Below, in pieces: positions 11,261 to 21,216 of a DNA stretch of 64,000 nucleotides. The DNA is taken from the NCBI GenBank assembly GCA_050084515.1, contig CM114271.1, forward strand, positions 20,460,001-20,524,000. Direction: 5' to 3'. Position 1 is the first letter of the stretch; each line of letters opens with the position of its first letter. The position numbers and the translations under genes were made by a program. A model generated the notes under the pieces. That model had not been told where the DNA came from, did not search any database, and worked only from the letters and a program-made list of their open reading frames with translations. This stretch comes from Blasia pusilla. Lineage: Eukaryota; Marchantiophyta; Marchantiopsida; Blasiales.

Positions 11261-12243
11261 ATGGCCCCACCACAGCACCAGTGTGACCATTGCCACAGAT
11301 ATGGTCACACTAGGGATAGATGTTTTGACCTTCGACGAGGGGCACGTCCAGAGGTAGGCCGAGAGCCTGGGGATGGTCGTCTTGGAGGAGGTCGGGGAGT
11401 TCTTCTTGGACGTGGTGGTAGAGGACCACCACCAGCCAGAGGAGATGGAGCAGGAGCACCAGAGCCGGCCCTTCTCTCACGCATCGATCAGTTGGAGCAG
11501 AGGATTGTTGCCATGACGATGATGCAGCTTAGGGAAGGCACGGAGCTGTGAGCAGCTAATGTGACTCCAGTCTCTACCTCTTACCCTGACCCGGGTGAGG
11601 ATCTCTCCAGTATGGGATTCATGTGTAGTGCAGCCCAGGTTGAGGCAGTTGCAGTGGTGACTCGGGGTGCTACGAGAGGCACCGAGCCATCGAGAGGTGG
11701 AGTTGAGATTGACCCACCAGAGGGGACCGATGGGCGGCAGGCCAGGGTTCCACAATCGTTCACATTGTCGGAGGCACTACACACACCATCGATGGTGCCT
11801 CGACGACCAGCGGTGCCTACAGTTCAAGCACCTACGTCGACGTCACAAGGAGTTGGAGTAACAACTCCTATGCCGGCTCGAGTGGAGTCAGTGTCGACTA
11901 TAGTGTTGGAGGTGGCCACTAGAGTGAGTCAGACTCCGCTATTTTCCGCCATAGAGTTGGCGATGTTGGGAGTTGGACCAGCTGAGGTGTTCTGGTTGGC
12001 CGCCACGTTGTGTGAGCGTGGAGAGATGACTCCTTCTTGTTCAGAGGTAGTTGAGGAGGTGGTGGACTTGCCCTCAGAGCCGGTGCTTGGGACGTTCCCC
12101 ATAGAGTCATGGCATGCGGCGGCGGCGAAGTTGGTAGATATGTCAGCTCGACCGGCCATAGAGCGAGCAGTGGTGACACCTGGAGTAGTGTTACTGGATA
12201 ACCGAGCTGGAGTATTTTGCTTGGTTAGTCCGACGGGGACGGT
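11261..12243 (+). pseudogene. Gag C-terminal part of copy C, with CCHC zinc knuckle
   Basis: A zinc knuckle C-x2-C-x4-H-x4-C (CDHCHRYGHTRDRC) is encoded at 11282-11323. A glycine/arginine-rich linker and a coiled region (SRIDQLEQRIVAMTMMQL) follow. An in-frame TGA at 11549-11551 stands where copy E has CGA, after which the same frame stays open to 12364. The Met at 11261 is not a real start, because the frame begins in the part of gag left of copy B. Copies D and E have the same arrangement. Confidence 0.8.
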
Positions 12244-12981
12244 ATACCACCCGCAGCGCATCCTACTGGATTCGGGAGCGCAACCCTTGATGTTAGGGAA
12301 GGCGGCGTGTTTAGCGTTGGGGTTACGGAAGGCCGACATTGAGCCTCGTCCCTTCCAGATATAGACCTCGATTGGGGGCCTATCACCCACTCAGTATATG
12401 ACTCGACAAGAGATTGTTGTCCGAGTCCAGCCAGAGCATGCGACGGATAGTGCTATGGTGCGACACGCGCGCACGACACACCAACCGTAAAGTCGCACGA
12501 TGTGTTGGTGGGGAGTACAGTGTTATATCCCCTAGGATTCATCCTTGACTTCTGGGAGGAGACCGTTGCTTATCGGCCAGGATGGCGGTCGGGTGACAGC
12601 CGGATGAGTCAGTTACCTGTGCAGTTTGCCGGACGAGATGGTCCATCACGAGGCGAGTCTGTGACCACGTTGGTAGCTTTCACAAGTAGTGTTAGCTGGC
12701 CAGGAGAGTTGTTGGAGGGGAACGCATATGCGGAGGATGTCCCAGTAGCGGATAGTCCCACGGAGAGACAGGCCATGGCGGGTGTCTCTTCCCATGTTGG
12801 CGAGGCCTCTTCACCGTTGTTGGGTACGACTCGGGAGCTACAGAGGAGTGCCGACGACCTCGTGAGGCAGGCGTAGAGTCATGTTTTTATCCCAGAGCAG
12901 TGAGAGTCACATGGCGATCGGGCTCTTGGAGTGGAGACGATGACCCCACTAGATACCACACCTATTGTGTGGCAGTGCCCA
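12244..12981 (+). pseudogene. Aspartic protease of copy C and linker to the methyltransferase
   Basis: RILLDSGAQPLML (about 12259-12297) carries the retropepsin D-S-G-A motif. The C-terminal half reads VLYPLGFILDFWEE at 12517-12560. The linker to 12876 (TERQAMAGVSSHVGEASS) has no recognised fold. Stops lie at 12361 (TAG for CAG in copy E), 12873 (TAG for TGG) and 12901 (TGA for CGA). A frameshift lies between 12364 and 12502. The DSGA motif is kept here and in copy F, but copy E has DSRA. Confidence 0.8.
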
Positions 12982-13960
12982 GAGGAGGGTGTTAGATCTC
13001 TTCGGAGGGATTAGCACCGGATTGGCTGCCATATTGCAGTCGGGCATACGGGTGCATCAAGTACCTTTATGTGGAGAGAGATGAGACCACGCAGCGAGTA
13101 TCATTACGTCACGTGGCAAGATTGGCCCAGAGGTATCATGAGTTGTTGTCGGTATCTGCAGTACGGGGATACCAGCCTACGCTACCCGCCGACATCTCTT
13201 TGGTGGGGGAGCAGGATTTGGATAGAGTTGGCACCATTCATTTGGTGATTGCTGGATGGCCATGTCAGGGTCATTCATCAACTGGCCGAGGATTTGGATT
13301 GCAGGATCCGAGGTCAGGGATGTTTTGGGAGATGTTGCGAGTAGTACGACACTTGCAGGAGAGTCAGATATGTTCTCCAACGTACATTTTGGAGAACGTG
13401 CCGTTGTTGGGAGATACTCGTACACGTGTGATGACGAGTCTACATCAGGTGAGGTCCTGGTTGGGACTGCTGTGTTGTTAGATGCAGCGAGAGTTGGGTC
13501 ACGTGCCCATCGTCCACAACTGTGGAGGACGAACCTGATACCATCAGAGGTACTGAGTCGAGCCTACACTGGAGTCCAGAGAGCACCACATCTCACAGTG
13601 GATGCTATTTTGGACCCAGGGCGTCGATCTCAGGTGGTGACACGCGATGATAGACCACCGTTGGCCACGGCCAATAAGGTGGGGGAGTTGAGGGCAGCCT
13701 TACCTACGTTGGTGAGCTTCCCAGCATCCCATGCCTTTTGTCAGGGAGGGCCACGCATGATTTAGGATGAGGTGACCGGAGTATTGGAGGAGCCTACAGC
13801 AGATGAGCGCGAGCGCGCCATGGGGTTCACTACCGGTACTACGGCGGTGCCAGGGATGATTGAGACATCACGGAGACAAGTGTTGGGGCAGGCAATGGAC
13901 CTCAACTATCTCACATGGATAGTCAGCCTAGGTATGGCTGAGCAGAGACGGATGCGAGTG
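12982..13960 (+). pseudogene. C5-cytosine DNA methyltransferase domain inside gypsy pol (copy C)
   Basis: Motifs occur in canonical order. Motif I VLDLFGGISTGLAA at 12991-13032 is the AdoMet-binding loop. Motif IV is GWPCQGHSS, with the catalytic Cys codon at 13263-13265. Motif VI ENV has its Glu codon at 13392-13394. Motif VIII-like SRAHRPQLWRTN is at about 13498-13534. Motifs IX/X read ERERAMGF (about 13808-13831) and LGQAMDLN (about 13880-13906). The order I to X excludes a DRM-type (rearranged) enzyme. The target-recognition region is short. PCQ resembles DNMT1/CMT and bacterial enzymes, whereas DNMT3 usually has PCN. The enzyme class would methylate cytosine in DNA. Breaks: an 8-bp deletion just before motif I compared with copy E, a 1-bp insertion near 13050, a frameshift near 13460-13480 and a TAG at 13763. 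The domain lies between protease and RT, as in copy E. Confidence 0.88.
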
Positions 13961-15655
13961 TCATCCATGCCGCCACGCCCCAGTTGGACCCACCGCCACG
14001 TGGTCTCAGACAGGCATTGGATGGGGCGTAGACGAGGAGAGATAGGCACCCATGGACTTCCTGGGACGTCGTTCGAGCAGAGAGTGCGAAGGCGGCTAGA
14101 GTAGCACATGTTCATTTTTCGGATATGGAGCATGGTGTAGGAGGTTAGAGTGGAGTGGCTGTTGCGGAGGTGGCTAGGATTGCTACATAGCAACCACAGC
14201 CGGAGGTTGCGTCCTCTCCGAGTGAGGTCACGATGGAGACTTGGGAGACTGTGATAGGTCTCAAGTTGATAGGAGAAGAGCGACGGCGAGTTCATAGGTT
14301 TCTGAGAGGGCATGTCACTTGTTTTGCCTTCAGTATGAGAGACTTGGGTACGCTGAAGGGTCCCGGGATACGGATTGAGTTGGCTAGTGATACGCCAATC
14401 TTTCGTCGACACTACAGGTATTCTAATATGGAGCGAGCCTTGATTCAGAGCAGGAGTCAGGACTTGTTGGAGGCAGGACTTGTGGAGTTATCATATGGGG
14501 AGTATGCATCTGCCAGAGTCATGCCGGCAAAGAAGGATATGTATGGCATTTGGACGGATAGGCGGATGTGTGGAGATTACCGTCCTATCAACCGACAGAC
14601 AAGGTCAGATCGGTATGCCATGCCTACTCCTGAGGAGATCTTTGATGCGGTAGGGCATGCAAATATCTTAAGTACTTTAGATCTCCGTGCTGGCTATCAT
14701 CAACTTCCTATCAGGTTGGAGGACAAGGAGAAGACAACATTCTGGGGGATAGATCGGTTCGGGAGAGATTGCTTGTATCAGTGGTGGTTCTTACCATTTG
14801 GATTGAAGAACGCGCCTGCGGAGTTTCAGAGAGTGATGGATAAGATTCTGGCTGGCTTGGATTTTGTACGATGTTACATAGATGATATTCTTATCTTCAG
14901 TTCCACGGTTGAGGAGCATGAGCGACACTTGGAGGAGGTATTTCGGCGATTGCAGTTACATGGACTGAAGTTACATCCAGGCAAGTGCAGATTCTTTCAG
15001 GAGTAGATTGAGTACTTGGGACACACCATATACCCGAGTGGGTTAGGCATTCAGCAGACGAAGGTAGAGGCTATTGTGCAGATTCCACGCCCTACAGATG
15101 TGAGTCGAGTCCGAGCATTTCTTGGACTGGCGAACTTCTATCGACAGTATGTCAAGGGTTTTAGTGCGATCGCAAAGTCTTTGACCTTGTTGATGAGACT
15201 TGATCAGGTGTGGTTGTGGGGAGATGATCAGAGCGAGCATTTCAGAGCTCAGGACAAAGTTGACGTCCTCACCCATTTTACAGAGACCGGTTAGGGGTCG
15301 CCCATTCCAGTTACATACGGATTGGAGCATGTTGGGTCTAGGAGCAGTGCTTACTTAGAGGGATGACGAGGAGAGGGAGTTCGTTGTGGCTTACGCAAGC
15401 CGATCGAACAACATTGCAGAGGCAAAGTACAGCTCCTACAAGGGAGAGTGCTTGGCTGCAATGTGGGCCGTGGCACATTTTAGGTGCTATTTATTCGGCA
15501 ACCCTTTCATACTTATCACTGATCATCAGCCGTTGAGGTGGTTGATAGAGTCCGACAAGCTTACGGGAAAGCTTGCCAGGTGGGCTCTATTACTACAGGA
15601 TTATGACTTCGAGGTGGTTCATAGACCAGGTCGGATGAACTAGGATGCGGATGGG
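13961..15655 (+). pseudogene. Reverse transcriptase and RNase H of copy C
   Basis: A linker (13961-14232) precedes a long open RT frame, 14233-15006. It contains RMCGDYRPINRQT, LSTLDLRAGYHQL, FLPFGLKNAPAEFQRVMD and the catalytic YIDD at 14875-14886. A TAG at 15004-15006 interrupts the connection, and the same frame continues from 15016 (IEYLGHTIY region). After a frameshift near 15300-15380, RNase H reads YASRSNNIAEAKYSSYKGE and FILITDHQPLRWL to about 15640. A TAG at 15641-15643 stands where copy E has CAG. It is a gypsy-type RT clearly different from family I. Confidence 0.92.
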
Positions 15656-17072
15656 TTGAGTCGTAACCCATGTCCGAGTCAGAGAGACGTCATGGGAGCT
15701 CGATGGCACGGAGAGAGTGACGAGGAGATGGTGCCCGGTTGGCATGCATCTGCCTATCTTTGTTGGTTGACTATGGCAAGTCAGCCACAGGTGATGACTC
15801 CAGTGGTGGGATTGGATGATGAGTCTTTGGATCCGGAGGTTAGTGAGGAGGCGACAGGTGGTCGTGATATCCATGACGACGTGGAGGTTGTGGAGTTCTT
15901 GCACACTGGCGTCATTGCGAGTACAGTGAGTGCTAGGGAGCGGGATCGGATCCTACTGAGAGCCAAGAGGTTCAGGTGGGAGGGGACTCACATTTTACGG
16001 GTATGGGGAGATGGTAGGATACGAGTGGTACCTCATCCTTCTCAGCGAGCACGTGTAGTGCGACATGCCCATGAGGAGTTGGGACATTTCGGAGTAAAGC
16101 GTACTTACAGCTTACTCCAAGTTCAAGATTGGTGGGCGCATGCATGCATATGGTACTGGTACAGATTTGTGGCCAGATGTATAGTATGTGACAGAGTGGG
16201 AGCATTGAAGGATGCTCGCACTCTGTCACATCCTTCAATGCTCCCACTCCGCATTTACATCCTTTGCCGATTATGGGTTTAGGTTATCGGTGGAGTTTAG
16301 ACTTTGCGGGACCTTTGCCATTGACAGGGCGTCATCATAAGTACGTGTTGGTCATGGTGGAGCATTTCTCCAAGTGGATAGAGTTGGTGGCACTACTAGA
16401 CAAGGCAAGCAAGGGAACAACTTATGCGTTTCTAGATCGTGTGCTTAGTCACTTTGGTGCACCGGCGAAGGTGTTGACTGACCAGGGTATCGAGTTCAGG
16501 GGAGAGTTTCAGGCCTTATGTGATCAGGCGCTGATAGATCACCGCACCACGTCCAGGGATCATCCTAAGGCGGATGGGTTGGCGGAGAGAGTGGTACAGA
16601 CGGTGAAGAGAGGATTGTGCAAGTATGGCTTGCAGCGGGGACAGGTGAGGGAGTGGGACCTACAGTTGCCATGGTTGGCTATGGGTTATCGCTTTAGTCG
16701 GCAGGCATCCTTGGCATCATTTTCACCGTAATTTTTGCTCTTTGGGAGAGAGCCAGATTTACCTCCAGCCATTCGACGTGACATGGCAGAGGTGTTAGAT
16801 CTTGATGATCCAGATGTGTGGGTACAAGCATGTTCTCAGAGGGCAGAAGTTTTTCGTAGAGTTATGCCTATGGCCTTTGAGAACTTAGCTATTGCCCAGC
16901 ATAGAGATACATTGAGATATGCGACCATTCGTGGAGGAGGTTATTGTCCAGGGATTAGGAGGTTTCATCCTGGAGATTACGTGTATTTACAGCACGCGGC
17001 ACCCACGACGCTAGATGTCACTGCAGGCGCCGCGATCCCACGTGTGCGCGAGGTATTACCGACCGAGTCCTC
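15656..17072 (+). pseudogene. Integrase of copy C (DD35E type)
   Basis: The zinc-binding HHCC module is at about 16060-16195 (HAHEELGHFGVKRTYSLL, then CIVC). The catalytic core shows the first Asp in LDFAGP (about 16300), the second in LTDQGIEF (about 16480) and the Glu in GLAERVVQTVK (about 16585). The core frame 16264-16728 ends in a TAA where copy E has TAC. Its C-terminal part follows at 16735-17030 (LLFGREPDLPPAIRRD, FHPGDYVYLQ). A fold-back duplication at 16188-16249 spoils the join between zinc module and core. A frameshift before 17073 separates it from the PHD finger. Confidence 0.9.
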
Positions 17073-17336
17073 ATGTTGGAGGGACGGGATGGTATGGTTT
17101 GGAAGGATCATGTGCGCAATTGTGCGCCATGTCATCTTTCAAACATAGATGGGACGGTGGATCCGAGCTTGGCAGTGGTACCTGCAGGCTTGAGGTGTAT
17201 GTTGTGCGGATCTACGAGGGGACCAGCCACCATGTTGGTATGTGATGGTTGTTCTCGAGGGTGGCATATGTTATGTCTGACCCCCCCTCTTGATGTGGTT
17301 CCCACGGGACGATGGATGTGTCCGAGATGTGTATAG
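17073..17336 (+). CDS. PHD finger at the integrase C-terminus of copy C
   Basis: The open frame ends with a complete C4HC3 PHD finger at 17196-17330. Numbering from the Met at 17073, the zinc ligands are Cys42, Cys45, Cys57, Cys60, His65, Cys68, Cys83 and Cys86. Also present are the family hallmarks MLVCDGC, W-H-x2-CLTPPL and the Trp two residues before the last Cys pair. PHD fingers typically read histone H3 tails, especially the Lys4 state. The finger follows the integrase C-terminal domain, where chromoviruses have a chromodomain, so a targeting role is a reasonable inference. Copy E has the same module with all eight ligands. The Met is only the first in this frame; the natural product is a Pol polyprotein. 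Confidence 0.9.
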   Translation: MLEGRDGMVWKDHVRNCAPCHLSNIDGTVDPSLAVVPAGLRCMLCGSTRGPATMLVCDGCSRGWHMLCLTPPLDVVPTGRWMCPRCV

Positions 17337-17412
17337 GGCAGTAGGTCATGTCAGAGAGATGTGATATTTTCTATCTGGAGTTAGGGGGATCCAACTGCCA
17401 ACTAGGGGGGTG
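17337..17412 (+). other. 3' untranslated part and polypurine-like tract of copy C
   Basis: After the PHD stop, a short non-coding stretch ends in actaggggggtgg (17400-17412), immediately before terminal block B1. Copies D and E have the same G-run at the same place, which supports it as the plus-strand primer site. Confidence 0.6.
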
Positions 17413-18137
17413 GTTGTGTGATCTCCATGTATATGTATGAGTTGATTTTTTGTACATGTGTGGATCGACCTGTGTGTGGGGAAGATCGGTGTTGTGTGGT
17501 GTAGATGTGACGAGCGATGTATGTTGTGTAGCGATATGTATGTGCACGACAGGTGTCACATCTGAGTTGCCGATAGGACGAGATCTATCGTGGATAGGGC
17601 GTAGGAGCCAGCGGACTATCTTGAGTATAACTTTGTCCCACGGTATCGGATGAGGTTGAGGATAGGTCCATTGTGTCAGGAATGTTGTTCCTAACAACTT
17701 TCATATTGAGGTCTTTTACAGCCGGGTGACTTATTGACCAGGTCACCCGCCCCTGTTAACCTGTGCGCACGGGTTACCAAGGGAAGGGCTATTTTTAGGG
17801 GAAGAGCCTTTTGGCTCTTCCTAACCCTATATAAGAGAGGAAGATGGCTTTCCTAAGCCATCTTTCTCATGTTGGGCCATTGGAGCACCTCCCTTGTATG
17901 TGTGTGAGCTAGGACTAGGGTGCTAGCGTCCGGATTCCTTGATAGCACAGGGTGGACGAGGCTCAATATCCCGATGTAGATTGAGGAGTGAAGTTTTAGT
18001 TGTGTGATCTCCATATATATGTATGAGTTGATTTTTTGTACATGTGTGGATCGACCCGTGTGTGGGGAAGATCGGTGTTGTGTGGTGTAGATGTGACGAG
18101 CGATGAATGTTGTGTAGCGATATGTATGCGCACGATA
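17413..18137 (+). repeat. 3' terminal repeats of copy C: B1-A2-B2
   Basis: Block B (~139 bp, TTGTGTGATCTCC to GCACGACA) occurs at 17413-17551 and again at 18000-18137. Between them, after a 2-base spacer, is block A2 (17554-17998), which starts TGTCACATC. A2+B2 looks like a 584-bp LTR with TG...CA ends, but an extra B precedes it. A2 contains a TATA box (TATATAA, 17828-17834). Two short hairpins flank it: gaagagcc/ggctcttc at about 17801-17821, and agatggctt/aagccatct at about 17843-17864. Block A is also the 5' end of copies D and E. Confidence 0.8.
17828..17834 (+). promoter_or_regulatory. Probable TATA box of the family II promoter
   Basis: TATATAA lies in block A between two conserved hairpins. 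The copy D block A (about 32780-32850, minus strand) keeps the hairpins and a TATA-like stretch, while copy E has lost the first hairpin and the TATA box. It is the likely Pol II promoter of the element. Confidence 0.5.
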
Positions 18138-18195
18138 AAGTTCTGATGTTTCGTTTCGCGTTTGTTTCATATTTGTTTGGTTATGAGGGTCGCAA
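18138..18195 (-). repeat. Short remnant of a chromovirus LTR end
   Basis: About 55 bp (ttctgatgtttcg ... ttatgagggtcgcaa) resemble the outer end of the copy B LTR at 11190-11241. It abuts the 3' end of copy C, so C probably landed in an older family I LTR. Confidence 0.5.
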
Positions 18196-20730
18196 TAATA
18201 TGTGTAGTTTTTTTAAAAGAGGAGGTTTTACAAAACTCTACATCTAGGGCAACAACTTCAAGACATAAGGAGTAAAATATGAGGTTTGTACCTACAAACT
18301 AGATTTATATAGGTTTCACTTACAAAATATATGTAGGAAAAGTGCAAAACTTAGAAAGGAATATGGGAAGAGTTCTAAAAAATGCAGCATTACAAATTGG
18401 CTCTAAATGAGGAAAAGAATATTAAAGATTTATGCGATGATAGTAGTGAATTAGAAAAAGTTAAGTGTAAGCTCAATTGTTCTTCTTCCACACTAAATGG
18501 TTTGGTGAGATGAACTTATTTAAAAAGATATCTTCGATGGATAGATGGAAGTAATATCATTTCTAGCACCACTGTGACCTATAAAGAAGGAATCATAGAT
18601 GTATGGATTTTGGATAGTAATGATAGAAAAAGATTGTATTCTTTCTTGAGAATTGAATAAGTTGATGTTGGTTTTTTTTAATGATTTAAAAGTATTTTTC
18701 ATTTAATAATTCAAATAGGAATGTAACTTTCTTAAATTTTGAAGAAGTAATAACACTCCACTCCTTAATTAAAATTTAAATAATACCCCACTCCTCTAGA
18801 TAACTCCATTTCTCCATAAAAGTTTAACTAATACCTATTTCTCCCTCCTCCTCCCACTAACTAAATCAATGATTAAATTATACTATTATTTGAGGAGCAT
18901 TCTTCAAATAGCAACAACTGAATATATGACACGTGATCTAGCGTTTAGGATGGCCTATGTGGACATTTAAAGTCTCACAGGTCCTAACTAATTTTAACTA
19001 ACAAAATCATTTCCCATAATTCTTTAAATTGAAATTCCAAAAGGGGTCTATTTTGATAATGGTATCTATATCATTATGGGAAAGCGCTCTTATAAGAGGT
19101 GTCATGTCTCCTCATGACACGTGTCTTTTTGGACAAATAAGATTCCTCCTCATAATTCATTATTCCATCGATTACAAGTGCTCTAGTTTGGAATCCGTTA
19201 CGTTTTTTCACCCGTGTGTACTTATCAACAAGACTTCATTGTTAGGAAGTAGGGGTCTTAAAATCCAAAAAAAGAAGTAAGATGCTTGAAATAAAGTTGT
19301 GTCACACATGATGTATAAATGTACATACATTGACATTCTCGAGAGTACTGTTAGAGTACAACCATCTACATCTTAGTTAGACATACCAATAGGGATATGT
19401 CTTGTGTGTCTCTCATGGATATCCACACATCGGTCACATGTTATGAAGCAAAAGCAAGATTATTCATGCAAAACGTAGGAAAAGATCATAGGTCAAATTC
19501 AATATATCAAAGATGACCAATCTTGGTTTGGGCCTATGTAGAGCCCAAACTTTAAAGTGCCATTTCAATTAACCTTGCTGCACTTCGACTCAAATGGGCT
19601 TCACAATTAACTTGAATCGAAGTGCAGCAAGGCTAATGGGTCCAATGGAAAAAATCTAGAAAATAGCCAGGCTCTTGGTAGGGTTTAGATAAGATTGTTT
19701 TGAGGCTCTTCCTAGAATGGAGAAGGGACATCTTATACAAACAGAAAGATACACTGTTCTCAAAATGCGACCTTGTAATGGTAAATACTTCAGATCCCAA
19801 GCTCAAAAATTGAACGCACCACTTTCAAAGTGTGTAAATCTTCATCGAACCACATGCTAAAAGTGAACCCCAATCTCTCCCAGTTTTCTTTTGCTCCCAC
19901 ATGCTCACATTATAGAATAATATGAGACCAGTGCTCTTACTCTTAAGAGAAATCCATGTTATAACGAAAAACCCACATGCAGAAGACAAAGTAGCAACAT
20001 GACACTATTTTATCACTCAAAGTCTAATTTTAGTAGGAGCCGAATAAAATAGGTATTATTGGCTGATGGAAAATTAATGGTGTTTAAAAAGAACCTTTTT
20101 CTTAGTGGTGTTCATAACATGTTATTTTAAAAAAACTTCATGTTAACTAGTAGGTCGTAGGTTTTATGCTGCATTTCGAAACGTGGATTGAGAATGCAAC
20201 AAATGCCCAATATTTCTGGTGGAAGGTACTCGGACCTATTCGTCTGGAAAGTACGATACATTCGATGTTCCATATTCGTGTGTCTCTAACGGGAAAGCGC
20301 CATAATAGGACACGGTTCATGTGTTATCAGCAAATCTTGACCGACGAAGTATATGCTTGCAATCCTCCCAGTATGATGTTTCAAGATCATCTAGTCAAAT
20401 AAACCTTGTTACGGCCTCTACAAGTTCCTATCGTTATTTTTCCTTAGACTATCCACGTATCCCATAGGTACGAACCAACTACTCTCTCCTCCATCGAGTT
20501 CACCGCACACTGGTTATATACTCTATGGGAACCACGGAATCAAGAGACTCGTACTTGTTTCTCACACATACACGTGTGGGCACCTCCAACCAATACAAGT
20601 ATTTTGGATAGAGGACTTCTTTTGTGTGCAATCGGAAGAAGGAAAAACTCACCCTCACGACCCGCACTCCAAGTCATCATATGAGTTGGAATCTTAGGAG
20701 CAGAATATCGAGAAATTGTAAAAACCTGAG
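18196..20730. other. AT-rich intergenic stretch with one strong hairpin
   Basis: No gene was recognised. The AT content is high and the open frames are short and lack family signatures. The only structured item is the inverted repeat at 19573-19632. Confidence 0.6.
19573..19632. repeat. 21-bp near-perfect inverted repeat (hairpin)
   Basis: The arms 19573-19593 and 19612-19632 are complementary at 20 of 21 positions, with an 18-base loop. Pairing extends about six more bases outward with one mismatch. It is not within any recognised element. Confidence 0.6.
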
Positions 20731-20935
20731 TTAACATTGAAGAAGGGAAAAATTGGACCCATTGACAAAGGCATTACCTTTCATGAAGATCATCACATTG
20801 CTGCTTTCATGAGTCCAGATCACAGTGACGTCTTCCCCTCCAGTTCGATTCCTGGTGTTCCTTGAGGACCTTGAAATCTTCTGAGACACGGAACCAGCCA
20901 GACCTGCCACTAAGCGGCGTGCCATGCCCGGTAAC
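20731..20935 (-). other. Possible orphan first exon of a monothiol-glutaredoxin-like gene
   Basis: On the minus strand an ATG opens MARRLVAGLAG and an Arg/Ser-rich, presequence-like stretch. The stretch HESSNVMIFMKG follows, resembling the VMI(F/Y)MKG strand that starts monothiol glutaredoxins, and then a good GT donor (ATGAAAG|GTAATG). I could not find the expected next exon with the CGFS active site anywhere down to 18196. It is either a truncated gene fragment or a chance resemblance. Confidence 0.25.
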
Positions 20936-21216
20936 GGAACTAGAGACCCGGCACAAACATGTTGCCAGCCGGAAATCTACAGGCCACAAGACTCTAAGCC
21001 CTTGACTTTGTACATTGTTTTATAAACTGGTGAAGAAGAAAGAGTGCATCGAATGCGTTTGTGTTTGGAAACCAGGAGATTTAAGTGAGGGTTTATGAAA
21101 GTCAGGAGGGTGAAACCTCCTGCCTATTCCAGCTTCTTGAAGGGTCGATAAGCCATCAACTGCCCGGCTCAACAGGAGCCCATCGTACTAAGGAAACTAT
21201 TGGTAACGCAACTCAC

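Larger units (their letters stand above)
11245..18137 (+). mobile_element. Family II gypsy element copy C with DNA methyltransferase and PHD finger
   Basis: Order read on the plus strand: Gag zinc knuckle, aspartic protease, C5-cytosine methyltransferase, gypsy reverse transcriptase, RNase H, DD35E integrase, PHD finger, polypurine-like tract, terminal repeats. The 5' terminus, leader and capsid lie left of the window beyond copy B. It ends at 18137 with the family terminus (CGCACGATA for CGCACGACA). In-frame stops and a few frameshifts inactivate it, yet each catalytic domain can be read. It is the best-preserved family II copy here for the methyltransferase, since E and D have lost most of that domain. 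Confidence 0.9.

Noticed and set aside
12982-13960. A host DRM or CMT gene fragment captured by chance next to the element
   Set aside because: The motif order is not the rearranged DRM order, no chromodomain interrupts it as in CMT, and copies D and E carry the same domain start at the same Pol position.
17337-17700. LTR starting at 17413 and ending near 17998 (order B-A)
   Set aside because: Copies D and E begin at block A directly beside target duplications and end in block B, so the outer ends are A (5') and B (3'). The ambiguity is reported as a finding.
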